DNA of 18,877 nucleotides, taken from NCBI GenBank assembly GCA_014904845.1, contig MU119797.1, forward strand, positions 1 to 18,877, read 5' to 3'. Both the position numbers and the translations under genes were made by a program. Position 1 is the stretch's first letter, and every line of letters starts with the position of its first letter. Under the pieces are notes generated by a model. It was not told the DNA's origin. It was given only the letters and a program-made list of their open reading frames with translations, and ran no database searches. This document shows, one piece after another, positions 1 through 10,207 of the stretch. This DNA comes from Acephala macrosclerotiorum (taxonomy: Eukaryota; Ascomycota; Leotiomycetes; Helotiales; Mollisiaceae).

Positions 1-304
1 TTTTTTCAAAAATCTTTGTAAATAATTAATTTTGAAAATAATATTAATTACGTATTTTTTAATATATAAAATTTTTTTACTTATTATAAATTAATTAATA
101 ATTTTTTTTATTTTTATTTCGATTAATTAATTAATTGATTTACGAATTACGAATTACTTCGAATAAATTTAATTTATTGATTAAAACGAAGTAATTTACG
201 ATTGGATTTTTTTTATTTTTTATTTTATTATTCTTTTATAATATATTTATAATATTGAAAAAAGAAAATTTATTAATCGTTTTATCGAAATATACGTATA
301 TTAA

Positions 305-1475
305 TAGTATTATAAAAGTTTTAAATAAATTTATTAAACGCGTATTAAAATATTAAATTACAAAATTAAAAATTATTAAATTTTAATATTTTTTATTAAA
401 AGATTAATAATCGCATTTTATTCGATCTATTATTAAAAATATCGAAAAAATAAATAAAAATAAAAATTGAAAATATTAATACTATTTAAAATTTAATCGT
501 AAAATCAATCAATTTAAACAAAATTTATACGCGTAAAAAATACTAATAAATATTACGAACGAGTACTACGAGCGAGTACTACAAACGAGTATTATAATTA
601 ATCGATATTGAAAATTTAAATAATTTAATTGATTAAATATAACTATATAAATATCGTTTATAATCGTTTATAATCGCTTGAAAATCGAGAATTTTAGTAT
701 TTTTATTAATTTAAATTTATTTGTTAATCGATTATTATTAAACGTTAAAATTTTAAATATATAATTATTGTATAATACGTACTATTAATAAATCGTTAAT
801 ATTATTAATAAATAATTAGTAATAAAAAAAATTAAAATATAAATAATTCGAATTATTTAAAATTATTAAAATAATATTAAATAAAAAATTTTATTTTTTA
901 AAATAAAATAAATAAAACGTATATTAAATTTTTTTTTTATATATTAATTGATTATTAATAGTATTAATAGTACGTACTACGTAGTAATTATATATTTAAA
1001 ATTTTAACGTTCAATTAAAAAAATCGATTATTAATTAATAATCAATTAATAAGTGAATTTCGATTTATAAAAATATTAAAACTTTCGATTTTCGACGATT
1101 ACAAACGATTATACGCGATTTTTATATAGTTATATTTAATTAATTAAATCGTTCAATTTTTAAATATTTTAATTTAAATTCTCAATATCGAACAATTATT
1201 CGTATATTAAACCAGTATTTTTACGCGCGTAAATTTTGTTTAAATCGATCGATTTTACGATCAAATTTTAAATAATATTAATATTTTCAATTTTTATTTT
1301 TATTTATTTGTATAATTTATAAGACGATTAAAATTTATTAATCGAATAAAATGCGATTATTAGTTTGTATTCAAATTTTAATAAAAAATATTAAAATTCT
1401 TACAATTTTCAATTTTATAATTTAATATTTCAATATACGTTCGATAAATTTATTTGAAATTCTTATAATAAATTA
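305..1475. repeat. Degenerate long inverted repeat, centre near 880
   Basis: The sequence around 305-800 reappears as a reverse complement around 960-1475. Anchors that pair: taatcgcattttattcgat near 408-426 with its complement near 1339-1357; a segment containing acgcg followed by taaaaa near 530 with ttttacgcgcg near 1220; tacgtactattaa near 777 with ttaatagtacgtac near 964. Paired positions add up to about 1754-1765, so the centre lies near 880. The arms differ by small indels and substitutions, including extra short repeats in the left arm near 554-596. It could be two head-to-head copies of one element or the long terminal repeats of one element, both degraded. Arm ends are approximate. 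Confidence 0.65.
554..596. repeat. Short 13-bp tandem repeat inside the left arm
   Basis: Three imperfect copies of a 13-bp unit of the form gaNcgagtactac follow one another (gaacgagtactac, gagcgagtactac, aaacgagtattat). They are richer in G and C than their surroundings. The equivalent place in the opposite arm (near 1200-1215) lacks them, so they were gained in one arm or lost in the other. Confidence 0.6.
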
Positions 1476-1904
1476 AATAAATACTATAGATTACAAATTT
1501 CAAATATTTAAATATTTAATTTTAAATTAATATTATTAATAATACTTTAATACTATTGATATTGAATTAGTATTATTAGTACTAAATCAAAATAATTAGT
1601 AGTATTAACAATCGATTAAACTATTATTAATTTATTAATAGTATTATTAGCGTACGTATTTTTCGATAAAACAATTAATAAAAAATATTTTTTTTAATAT
1701 ATTTATAAAAAATAAATTAAAAAAATAAATTTTTTTTTTTTTATAAAAATATTAATATATTAAAATTAATTAAAAAAAATTAAATAATTATTAATTTAAA
1801 TTTTAATATAAAAAAATTATAATTACAATTAAAAATATTACAAAAAATAAATTTTATTTAATTAAATTTTTTTTTAATAATAAAAATATAATAATAATAA
1901 TTTA

Positions 1905-1942
1905 AAAATAATAAAAATAATAAAAATAATAAAAATAATAAA
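1905..1942. repeat. AT microsatellite, 9-bp unit
   Basis: About four copies of aataaaaat run in tandem inside the left AT block. It is simple low-complexity sequence with no coding meaning. Confidence 0.6.
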
Positions 1943-2181
1943 AAAAAAATTATATTAATTTTTTTTAATTAATATTAATATTTATTATTTATTTTATTTT
2001 ATTTTATTTAAATATTAATTTTTTTTTATTTTTTTTAACGTTATACGTCACTTTAAAAATCGATTTAACGTAATATTTTAAAATACTTTTACTGTTAATC
2101 CAATTAAGACATAGAAACTTCTAAAAGAGCACCGTTTACAATGTTCTTATAGAAAGATGCAACACTCCAAGAAACATATGA

Positions 2182-3544
2182 AGTATCATAGAGAAGGTAA
2201 CCATTCAAAACCTGCTACGCCAAGAGATCCGCGAGCTTTGTGGAGTAAGTGATAGCAACGATGACCAGCTTAAGGAGGAAATTGTTCACATTTCTAAAAC
2301 TAGTAAGTAATTAGCAAGCTATGCTTTACTTCATTGCTAACCCTACTACTGTTAATAAAATCCGACTTGACGCAGGAATAAAGGGAGACTTGGAATCAAA
2401 GGAGTTTGTATTTGTACGCGTACGCAGGTCTAATCGCATCAAGTGTTCCGCTCAAAAAAGAAAATTCAATACTCTACAAGGTCTGGCAAGTCCTTGCAAG
2501 AGGAAACGGAAGACGTCCAAGAAGCCTCTTCCCACTTCTGCCAACGAGAATCCGACTGTCAACGATAAGTCCAGCGCCAATGTGGACACGGAGGTCAGCA
2601 CATCCTCTGCAGTCGATGAACCGGGCGATGAGGTGACTGTAGGGGGCGCGGCAGTCGGCACACCAGCTGCTGTCGATGAGCCCGACACTGAAGCGGCTAC
2701 AGAGGACACAGCGGTCGGTACACTCCTAGGACACATCGAATCAGTCTCAAGTGAGGTTATGACAGACGCCTTGCAATCATCGAGTCAAAGCACTTCTCTA
2801 CGGCCTTGGACGCTCGGCTCTATAACGGACAACTCAAGCCCGGAACCATCTTTCACGACAGTCCAGCCAGAACCGCTACTCTCGTGTCCTTTACCTACTA
2901 TGGCAGACTTGTTAAACCCTGAGCATGCAAGTCGAGTCGTAACCTCTGTGCTCCTGGAGTTGGTAAATCAACATGATAAGATAGGACAATTCAGCGGCCG
3001 CACCGATACGGTAACGAGCACGACAAACACCGCCAAGATTCGTGCGTTCACGAAGGAGCTTGCTCGCCTGGAATATGAAGCTGCAGTCTATTCTATCAAG
3101 AAGAGAAACGCAATGCATGCAAGTAATGGCATACAAATCGGCAGTGATGAAAACGCCTATTGGGAAATAATCTTGAAAGGTGTTCAAGTCCTTGATTTTG
3201 CGACCTTGCCCAAGGGATCACCGAAGGGACCCCTCGATGGTTTCAGCGCGGCTGAGAAGATCGCGACTTATAACTTTATGAAACACGCTGGCTTTGGAAT
3301 AAGCCCAGAAAATCAGCGGTAGTGTCGCGGCTTCTGGAAAACATTATTCGATATTCGGAAAGCGGGTGTCGAGATGATCACCTGTTACCGAACTGCTGAG
3401 TTCAACCAATACTGCAAAACATACTTGAAGAAATCAGACATTTCTCTCGTTGACACCATTGTGTCATGGGAAAAGGCTTACGGACCTCAAATAGACCAGC
3501 TTGAAGGTCGAGTATTTAGACAGTCATGTGTTTCATTCACGTAG
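2182..3544 (+). pseudogene. Unknown fungal protein gene, probably interrupted by an in-frame TAG
   Basis: I do not recognise the family. The longest intact stretch, from the ATG at 2321, gives 333 codons to a TAG at 3320-3322. The reading frame then stays open for 73 more codons to a TAG at 3542-3544, and that extension looks like ordinary protein (short motifs such as GFWKTLFDIRKAG and SWEKAYGPQID). The 2321 ATG probably lies inside an intron: a GTAAGT donor at 2303, a branch-like gctaac near 2336 and a CGCAG acceptor ending 2375 join an upstream open frame (2182-2302, encoding IRELCGVSDSNDDQLKEE-like sequence) to the main frame in phase. No ATG lies in that upstream frame, so the true 5' end is missing, in another exon or lost in the AT block. 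The protein has a basic KRKRKTSKK patch (nuclear-localisation-like), a low-complexity acidic Ser/Thr/Ala/Val middle, and a more ordered C-terminal third. The TAG could derive from CAG by RIP. Confidence 0.55.
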
Positions 3545-3636
3545 GCAAGGCTGAGATCTTTTGACAGCATGTCTGTCTTCTTTTCTACTTGATAAAGTCC
3601 AAATCCCGAGTCCAGCTCTGGGATAATATGCGAATA

Positions 3637-5928
3637 TCAATTTCCAACCTGACCTTGATACCTCCTCCCTGTGATAGGCGGACTCACATATCGCCCGCTC
3701 AAAGCACAATGTCCCACACCATGCTCGACGCTCGTGACTCCCCATTTCACAGGCACTAGCGCCACATCCATTTCATCAGCAGGAGGATGACAGGCCGCAC
3801 TGAGAGCAGCACTACAACTTCCAGCGAGCGGCATACCAAGTTCGTATCTTCTCAAACCCATCCCGACTCCAGCTATAAGTACCAACCATCCTATTCCGAT
3901 CAGGAAGATGAGTGCTATGCATGAGAAGCCGCAGGAGAGAATGGATTGTGAGGGATCGAAGTTTCCGTCCTCGTCGTAGACGTTGATTGCGACGAGGAAT
4001 AGACTTTGCGAGAGAATCCAGTGAGTTGCGACGGAGACTATCAAGATTGGACCTAGGTAGCGGTATGGGAGGGAGAGGAAGTATGTTGACCGTTGTTCTC
4101 CTCGTGGCGATGTAACTCGGAGGGAACGACGATGGTGTGTTAAGTCATGCCATTCTTTTGAGAAGGACATGCACGTGTAAACTCTGTTGTATGCAATGTC
4201 TGTTTGATAATCAGCGGTCTTCCTGGTCGTGATGCCTGGGAGTGCTTACAGAGAAGGGACAGGATGATTTGGGGTGAGTTTGCTAACAGAACGTTCTTGA
4301 TGAGACCTGGACTGCCGAAGACTGGACTACTCCAACGGATCAAGGAGCTCGGAGTGACTGTGCCAAACCCCAGGTTCCACAGCGTCGTGATATCACTCCT
4401 GTGGGCTATTAGTATGAAGTAGTTGTAGACCCTCGAGATGAACGTACGCAGTCGTAGTATTGCCGATCGCGAAACGCAGCATAATTGACAATGCGATGAC
4501 GGCTAATGCGCAGCTACTCGGCCGTTAGCTAGAACCCTCGGATCTAAGTTCTGGACTCACAAAGCATTCGACAAGATCCAACGTCTCGTTCCCACCGCTT
4601 CAAACCGAAAATGTCTTTTGACAGTCCACCTTTTGGGCTCTCTATCAGGCCAAGTACCATCCAAAAAGTCCTGCTTCGTCGCCGTGCACATCCCAACTGT
4701 ATGCCGATCTGGGTCTTCAAGCAGCCCACTGAGCGCATCTCCCAAAGTGACAAATGTCGGCTCATTGAACTTCCAAAGAGTGATGGTCATGCAAATGAGT
4801 TTGATGGCATTGCAGACAAGAACCACTACCATGATCGGTATTGCGAACTGGAGTCTGCACCGATCTAAGACTTTCTGGCTCAAACAGTACTCAACTGGTT
4901 GATCTGCCATCAGCCAACCCGTTGCGTTGTCTAGAGCGACTGGTATATTGCAGTCAAAGTTATCGATTGATATCGTTTCAAGCGTGGAGTTGGGGCCCTG
5001 AGATGTTCCACAGACCCAGGAGTTGAGCGAGCCGTCGTAATCCCAGTCGAGAAATCCTAGGAGGGGATCTGCAAATTGACCTGAGACGACAGCGAGCACA
5101 TGTCTTCGATCGGAGAGATAGTCGACACCGTATTCCTTGATGCATGTCGATAGATCTAGCTTCTCATAGCTCGAGATATTTTGCTGCATTTGGGTGATGA
5201 TTGATTGGTGGAAGGGATCAGGGCTAAACAAAGTCCAATTTGCACCGTTGATAAACGCTTCCGAAACTGTGGCCACAGTGTATTCGTTAGCAGTCAGACT
5301 GACAAAGATTGCCGAGTTGAACCTAAGGTGTGGTTAGTGATGGACGTAGAATGACCAATGGTACAAGGTACATCAAATGTAGAGGAATAGAACTTGCAGC
5401 AAGAAGTAGCCATAGGATCATCTTGGGTCGCTTGATGTGGGTGAGGTTTCTGAAGCTCTGAATCCCGATATCCAGCCACTGGCGATTTGTATGCGCCTTT
5501 TCAACCTCCTGCCTTGTTGGTGAGCACAGACATTGCATGCAATAGTTGCTTGCCCCGAGCATGAGTGTGCTGAGGATATTGATCCCGATATGCAACCATA
5601 GACCTTCTCGTTTGATCGTATCGCAAGCGGCTAGGCGGATTGTCCCAATGCCTCCTGATAACCCGAAAGTTGATGCTGCCCATGCAGTTACAACGACATT
5701 GAGAATTAAAGCCACGGCAACTACGATCACACACAAGAGCGCGCCCAGCCTCCATCCTTCCCAGCTACCATCTCTGCCATGTATAGAGCGATTCGATCGT
5801 GTAGGTGATGGTTGATAGGGATATGTGTACGATTGAGGGAGAAGCTTGTCTGTGCTGTGGTAAGTCTGCGGCGGAGGATCGAAGTAGTCGGGCGAGGAAG
5901 AACTCCAAGGACTGGGACAATTAGCCAT
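3637..5928 (-). CDS. DUF6536-family multi-pass membrane protein (5 exons, ~698 aa)
   Basis: Proposed exons on the minus strand, 5' to 3': 5928-5372, 5322-4561, 4513-4448, 4398-4250, 4199-3637. The introns are 49, 47, 49 and 50 bp, with donors GTACCT, GTGAGT, GTACGT and GTAAGC, and all phases agree. The protein resembles the fungal DUF6536 family (function unknown). The cytosolic-looking Pro/Ser/Tyr-rich start is followed by GWRLGALLCVIVVAVALILN (residues 58-77, first membrane helix). After that come a helix with INILSTLMLGASNYCMQCLC near residue 115, a signature WLDIGIQSFRNL near 151-162, and WLLLAASSIPLHLMFNSAIF. A large extracellular-type loop contains CIKEYG and WVCGTSQGPN. The C-terminal half has more helices and ends in motifs MGLRRYELGMPLAGSCSAAL and GHCALSGRYVSPPI. 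About eight helices are likely. The start is the first ATG of the frame. No promoter is identified. The neighbours suggest no role. Confidence 0.85.
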
Positions 5929-7602
5929 CTTCCTAAAGAGAGGATCTCAAGAGGTCTTCCTACCCCAATTCTATAACATCATTCTCAATGTTTTGATTCC
6001 GACTTGGGCGCCTTGAAGATCGAGGAGACGTAGGCGACAGAAGGCGAGGATCATAGGACATCTTCCAGCACCTCGTTCAAGCCTCGCTGGGCCTTAAAAG
6101 TTTCGCCGGGTTGGCTTTCGGATGTTCCTGCCTTTGGCATGTTACACCAGCGGTAAGCCGACCGAGAAGGCTTTTATTTCTTCGGAAATGTGGCAAGCTG
6201 GCGTGAACGATGGTCGACTGTCCAGTGTGAGTGTTGAAGGCTTTTGGGGCTTTTGGTGACTCGATGGTGCCCTGATGTCAATTGGGTGATTCTTGTAGGG
6301 CTGAATGTCCCGAGCAGTGGGAATGCGTTAACGTTGGCGTTGACAACTCTCGGCATGGCAGCCCTCGTTGACAAGAAATTATGAGTGGCTACGTGCCGTG
6401 AAAAGACAACCTTATCGTGGCACTCTCTGGACTGGTGGTTGATGCATCTCTTCATTTAGATGCATGTTGTCGGTGGTAACGAACTCAGCCCGACCTGTAC
6501 ACAAATTAAAATCGCTATAAAAAGCCACTGCATTTAACCTCTCGGAATGACCCGGTCAGTGGGAGACGACGAGTGAACCCAGCTGAATGTATGAAGCATT
6601 GATTGGATATCGTCGTCGGCATTGTGTCGCATGATGCAAGTTGCCTGGAGATGCTTCGATGTTGAGGAAAGAAAGCAACGAAACAGAGAACAGGCTTTCT
6701 TGGCAGCTAGTGAGGGTAGTCAACAGGCATCTCATCAAGAAATCGGCCAGAGGCCTGATTCCATATAAAAGAAGTTGGGACGAAAGCTGGGGCGAAGAAG
6801 ATACATCATATCGTCCACTTGCAGATTTGTGCGACTACACCGGGGCGGCCCTGGCTTTGTGCAAGGCCGGATCGTTTGCATCCCCAGACTTTGGGACCAA
6901 ATATCTCGTAAATGAAGCCAATCACCCGGGCATCAAGCAAGAGCTGAACGAATATAGATGTGTTTCGTCTTTGGTGGTTGATGTTGGGTTTCGATGAGAT
7001 AAGAAAGAAAGGGAGAAAGAGAGGGGAAGGCAAAAAGGCAGAGTTCACGTGATGACCTCGGCACAGACTTCACCCCTTGCCAAACCTGGGTTAGCCAGGG
7101 GCAACATATCTTCGCGCGGGATCAATTTTCTTGCTTGCTGCCAACTCCGTATCTCCATTTTCACCTCTCTTGAGCCTCATTTCATCATCGAATCTTTCTT
7201 CTTCATGCAATGTCGTCCTTACGGTTCACGACCCACATATCAACCTCGTACACAATAACCTTATCCCTTTCCATCGCGTCGTTGCTCGCCCTTAACCCCC
7301 TATCAGGCCATCCTTGCTCAGATCTCCACTGAACAGACTTCAAGAACAGCGAACTTCCATTTCCAAGCTCGTAAAGACCCCACCGCACACCAACTTGTCC
7401 AAGCCGGGAACCGACTGCTATATCTTGGTGGGGCAATAATCTTCAAATTCCCTTTTCTTAAAGCGCGCGCGATGGCTTCCATTCTTCTTCTTCTTTTCTT
7501 CTTCTCGTCCTTCTCTCTCTCTGTTCCGACCAATTCGTCAGTCATTTCCGATCTCTCGGACCACTCTCGTTAATCTTTCGTTATTTGCTTATAATATACA
7601 TA
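5929..7602. other. Intergenic region between divergent genes
   Basis: This 1.67 kb stretch separates the divergent DUF6536 and Cys-repeat genes. Open frames here are short, overlap on both strands and lack conserved motifs, signal peptides or credible splice structure (the largest is 118 codons at 6641-6997). TATA-like stretches occur at 6517-6523 and 6763-6769. Neither can be tied to a start site. I see no RNA gene and no recognisable element. Confidence 0.6.
7478..7530 (+). promoter_or_regulatory. Pyrimidine-rich tract upstream of the Cys-repeat gene
   Basis: A CT-rich run (ttcttcttcttcttttcttc and ctctctctctg) lies about 75-125 bp before the ATG at 7603 and is followed by an AT-rich leader directly before the start. 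Such tracts often lie at core promoters and transcription starts of well-expressed fungal genes, which is the basis for this call. It is inference only. Confidence 0.35.
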
Positions 7603-10207
7603 ATGAGGCTCATCATTCCCGCTGTTTTGGGGTTTGCGGCTCTCGCGACCGCTACCGACTGCGTCACGTCTTATCAGTCTTGCTTGGACGGCGGAGGAGC
7701 CGACAACACCTGCGAAAGCGACAACGCGAAATGCAAGAATACCTGTGCTGATTCCTACGGCAGCTGCCTTGAGAGTGGAGTGGGCGACGCTGTATGCATG
7801 ACAGGGTACAATACTTGTCTGGATGCGTTTACAATTTTCACGACTGCCGTCAACTCGGCAGGAAAGGATTGTGTATCTCTTTTCAGCTCCTGCCACGACA
7901 ATGGGACGGCCGATAACACTTGCAATTCGTAAGTAAAATTCCCCAGATTTGAATGTCATGATTTTCCAGGGATATTTTGTTTGCAAATCATGACTTTCAT
8001 CTCATTTGCCCCTGTCGGACCTAAATGCTAATTCCAACCTCTTCAGATACAACGCCCAATGTAAAGATAAATGCTCTACAATCTACGGTACTTGCCTGAC
8101 CAGCGGTGGCGCCGACTCCGAGGCATGCATGACCCAGTACAACAACTGCCTCGACTCGTTCAGCGTATTCAATGCTGCGACTGCCGGAACCGGAATTGAC
8201 TGTGTTGCTTACTTTAACGACTGCCATGACTCTGGAGAGGCGGACAACACTTGCAACTCGTAAGCGAAGGAAATTATGAGAGAGGCGACGGCTGACCCTT
8301 TAGATACAATGCTCAGTGCAAGGACAAATGCTCCGTCATCTACGGAACTTGTCTGTCCAGTGGCGCCTCGAACGATACCCAATGTATGGGCCAATACAAC
8401 TATTGCTTGGATTCGTTCACCACCTCCACCTCTACCGACTGTGTCACCCTCTTTACTACTTGCTTGATCAATGGCACTGAAGCCAACACTTGTGCCTCCG
8501 TCAGCGCTCAGTGCAAGGACAAGTGCTCCACCAGCTACTCGACCTGTCTTTCCAGCGGAGACGCCGATGACGCTGCATGCATGACCCAATACGACAACTG
8601 CCTCGTTTCCTTCAATGCCATTCCAGGACAAACAGACTGCGTCACTTCATACACCGATTGCGAGAATGATGGAACCGCAGACAACACTTGCTCTGCTGGC
8701 ATGGCTACTTGCAAGACTAACTGTGCTACTTCTTACAGCACCTGTCTTAGCAGTGGAGACTCCACCCTCGCTGCTCCTTGTTTGAACCAGTATAACCAGT
8801 GTCTTGTTTCTTTCGCTTGGGACACCAACACCACAACCACTGGAGAAGACTGTGTTTCCAAGTACATGTCTTGTGATGATGCCGACAACATGTAAGTCGC
8901 CTTGAAGCATTTCTCCTGAAATGGTGGAAACATACTGACTATTTGCTTGCAGCTGCTCCGCGAACAACGCTCAATGTAAAAACACCTGCTCAACCTCCTA
9001 TGATGCGTGCCGCTCCTCCGGCGACTCATCTCTTGACGAGGAATGCTTGCAACAATACGATGACTGCCTTGTCGACCTCACTGCCGTCCAGACCAAGCAG
9101 GATTGTGCTTCCGCCTACCTGGAATGCGATGACGATGACAACACATGTCTCGCTAACCTCGCACAATGCAAGAACACCTGTGCTGTGGCTCGCGATACTT
9201 GCGATACTAGCGGAGACGAGGCTCTTTCAGCCGGATGCCAGAAGCAATATGATAGCTGTCTGGTTGATTTTACTGCCGCCAAGGCTGCCATTGGGGAGGA
9301 CTGTGTTGCTGAATACTTGTCTTGTGATGGGGCTGATAACACTTGCTCTGCTGACAATGGTAAGTGAAAATTGCGGGAGAACTGCTCCCTCTTCAAGCTT
9401 CTCACCAAACCGTGTACTGACCCCTCGACAGCTCAATGCAAAAACAAATGCGCCGAAGTCTATGACACCTGCAACTCCAGCGGCGACAACTCCACCGCCC
9501 CCGCCTGCCTCAACCTCTACGACTCTTGCCTCGTCTCCTTCTCCGCCAACGACACCATCGCCACCGGCTCTGACTGCGCAACCCAATACACCGCCTGCGA
9601 TGCCACCGGCGAAGCTGACAACGTTTGCAACGCCCACTACGCACAATGCAAGAACAAATGCGCGACCGCTGACGACACTTGTCGCTCTTCTGGAGATGAG
9701 ACGCTGGTTTCTATGTGTGATAGCATGTATAACAGCTGTCTGGATCCGGTGCAGAATACTAATATTACGACGAATGTTACGGCGGTTGTGAATACGACTG
9801 CGATGATTAACTCGACTTCTGCGTTCCCTTCTAAGACCGTGAGCTTGAACTTCACATCGTCAGTTTTTAGCATTAAGCCAACGGGGGTTGTTAGTGGGCT
9901 GCCGACTGCTTCTGCGAACTCTACCAGAACCTTTGCGATCTCTTCCATCAAGGGGGCTTTTGTTGCGAGTTCGGGATTATCTCTGCCTGCTCTCTCTACT
10001 GGAGTCTCCTCCGGATTCCCAGCTTCGTCAAGCGCTGCTGCTCCAATCTACGCCAACACCACCTCAACCTACGCCTTTGCCTCCCCCACCAGCTCAGAGT
10101 TGATCATTCCGACTGTGACAGGTAGCAGCACTGGTGTCACTCTCCCTGTTTATTCGTCTGTGCCGGGGAAGACTGTTGGTGATGAGGATGATGCTTGCGA
10201 AGTGTAA
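7603..10207 (+). CDS. Secreted protein with nine tandem 8-cysteine modules (5 exons, 769 aa)
   Basis: Exons: 7603-7928, 8047-8259, 8304-8891, 8953-9359, 9432-10207. The introns are 118, 44, 61 and 72 bp with GTAAG-type donors, and all phases agree. The ATG at 7603 starts a signal peptide (MRLIIPAVLGFAALATA); an in-frame ATG at 7585 would spoil it. Residues 19-619 hold nine modules of about 60-70 residues, each opening with DC(V/A) and each with eight cysteines. The spacing is C-X6-C-X6/9-C-X6-C-X3-C-X6-C-X9-11-C-X6-C, giving 72 cysteines. Recurrent words are ADNTC, AQCK, SSGD, QY and CLVSF. Residues 620-769 are rich in Ser/Thr with several N-glycosylation sequons (NIT, NVT, NTT, NST, NFT) and end in acidic DEDDACEV without a hydrophobic GPI tail. 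The even Cys number suggests disulfide-bonded modules, perhaps in the cell wall, as an adhesin-like or binding protein. Function unknown; I do not recognise the repeat family. Confidence 0.9.
7657..9754 (+). repeat. Nine tandem coding repeats (8-Cys modules)
   Basis: This is the part of the Cys-repeat gene that encodes modules 1-9, introns included. Modules 2 and 3 are the most alike (both contain ADNTCNSYNAQCKDKCS) and share an intron at the same codon and phase, which points to a recent duplication carrying the intron. Modules 6-8 share a shortened Cys2-Cys3 gap of six residues instead of nine and form a second subgroup. Module 9 returns to the nine-residue gap. The subgroups suggest stepwise duplication inside the gene. 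Confidence 0.85.

Larger units (their letters stand above)
1..2090. repeat. AT-rich, RIP-like gene-free block (left)
   Basis: The block is almost entirely A and T, with no open frame of note. The few remaining cytosines sit mostly in CpG (patterns such as acgaa, tcgat, acgta), while CpA, CpT and CpC are very scarce. This is what heavy repeat-induced point mutation leaves after C-to-T change on both strands, so the block is probably an old transposon or repeat cluster. It contains a degenerate inverted repeat (about 305-1475) and a 9-bp microsatellite near 1905-1942. The change to normal composition is abrupt, between about 2040 and 2110. The original element cannot be recognised by eye. Confidence 0.85.

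Noticed and set aside
1..2090. Possible CRISPR, centromere or mitochondrial DNA as explanation for the left AT block
   Set aside because: There are no regular repeat-spacer units and no mitochondrial genes or tRNAs. The residual CpG pattern and abrupt edge to nuclear-type genes with spliceosomal introns fit RIP-like decay better. A centromere cannot be tested from 2 kb.
6641..6997. 118-codon plus-strand frame in the intergenic region
   Set aside because: It has no signal peptide, domain motif or splice support, overlaps an equally plausible minus-strand frame, and reads like chance.
7585..7602. Start of the Cys-repeat gene at the in-frame ATG 7585
   Set aside because: It would add six residues (MLIIYI) before a signal peptide that already begins well at 7603, in the AT-rich leader. 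It cannot be fully excluded.
8209..8631. Minus-strand frames opposite the Cys-repeat gene (for example 140 codons)
   Set aside because: They are antisense shadows of Cys/Ser/Thr codons. The plus strand has the signal peptide, introns in phase and conserved cysteines.
8943..9791. 282-codon plus-strand frame overlapping the Cys-repeat gene
   Set aside because: It is an out-of-frame shadow of the repeat gene. Its Thr/Pro/Arg-rich composition comes from reading the repeats in the wrong frame, and it runs across a real intron.
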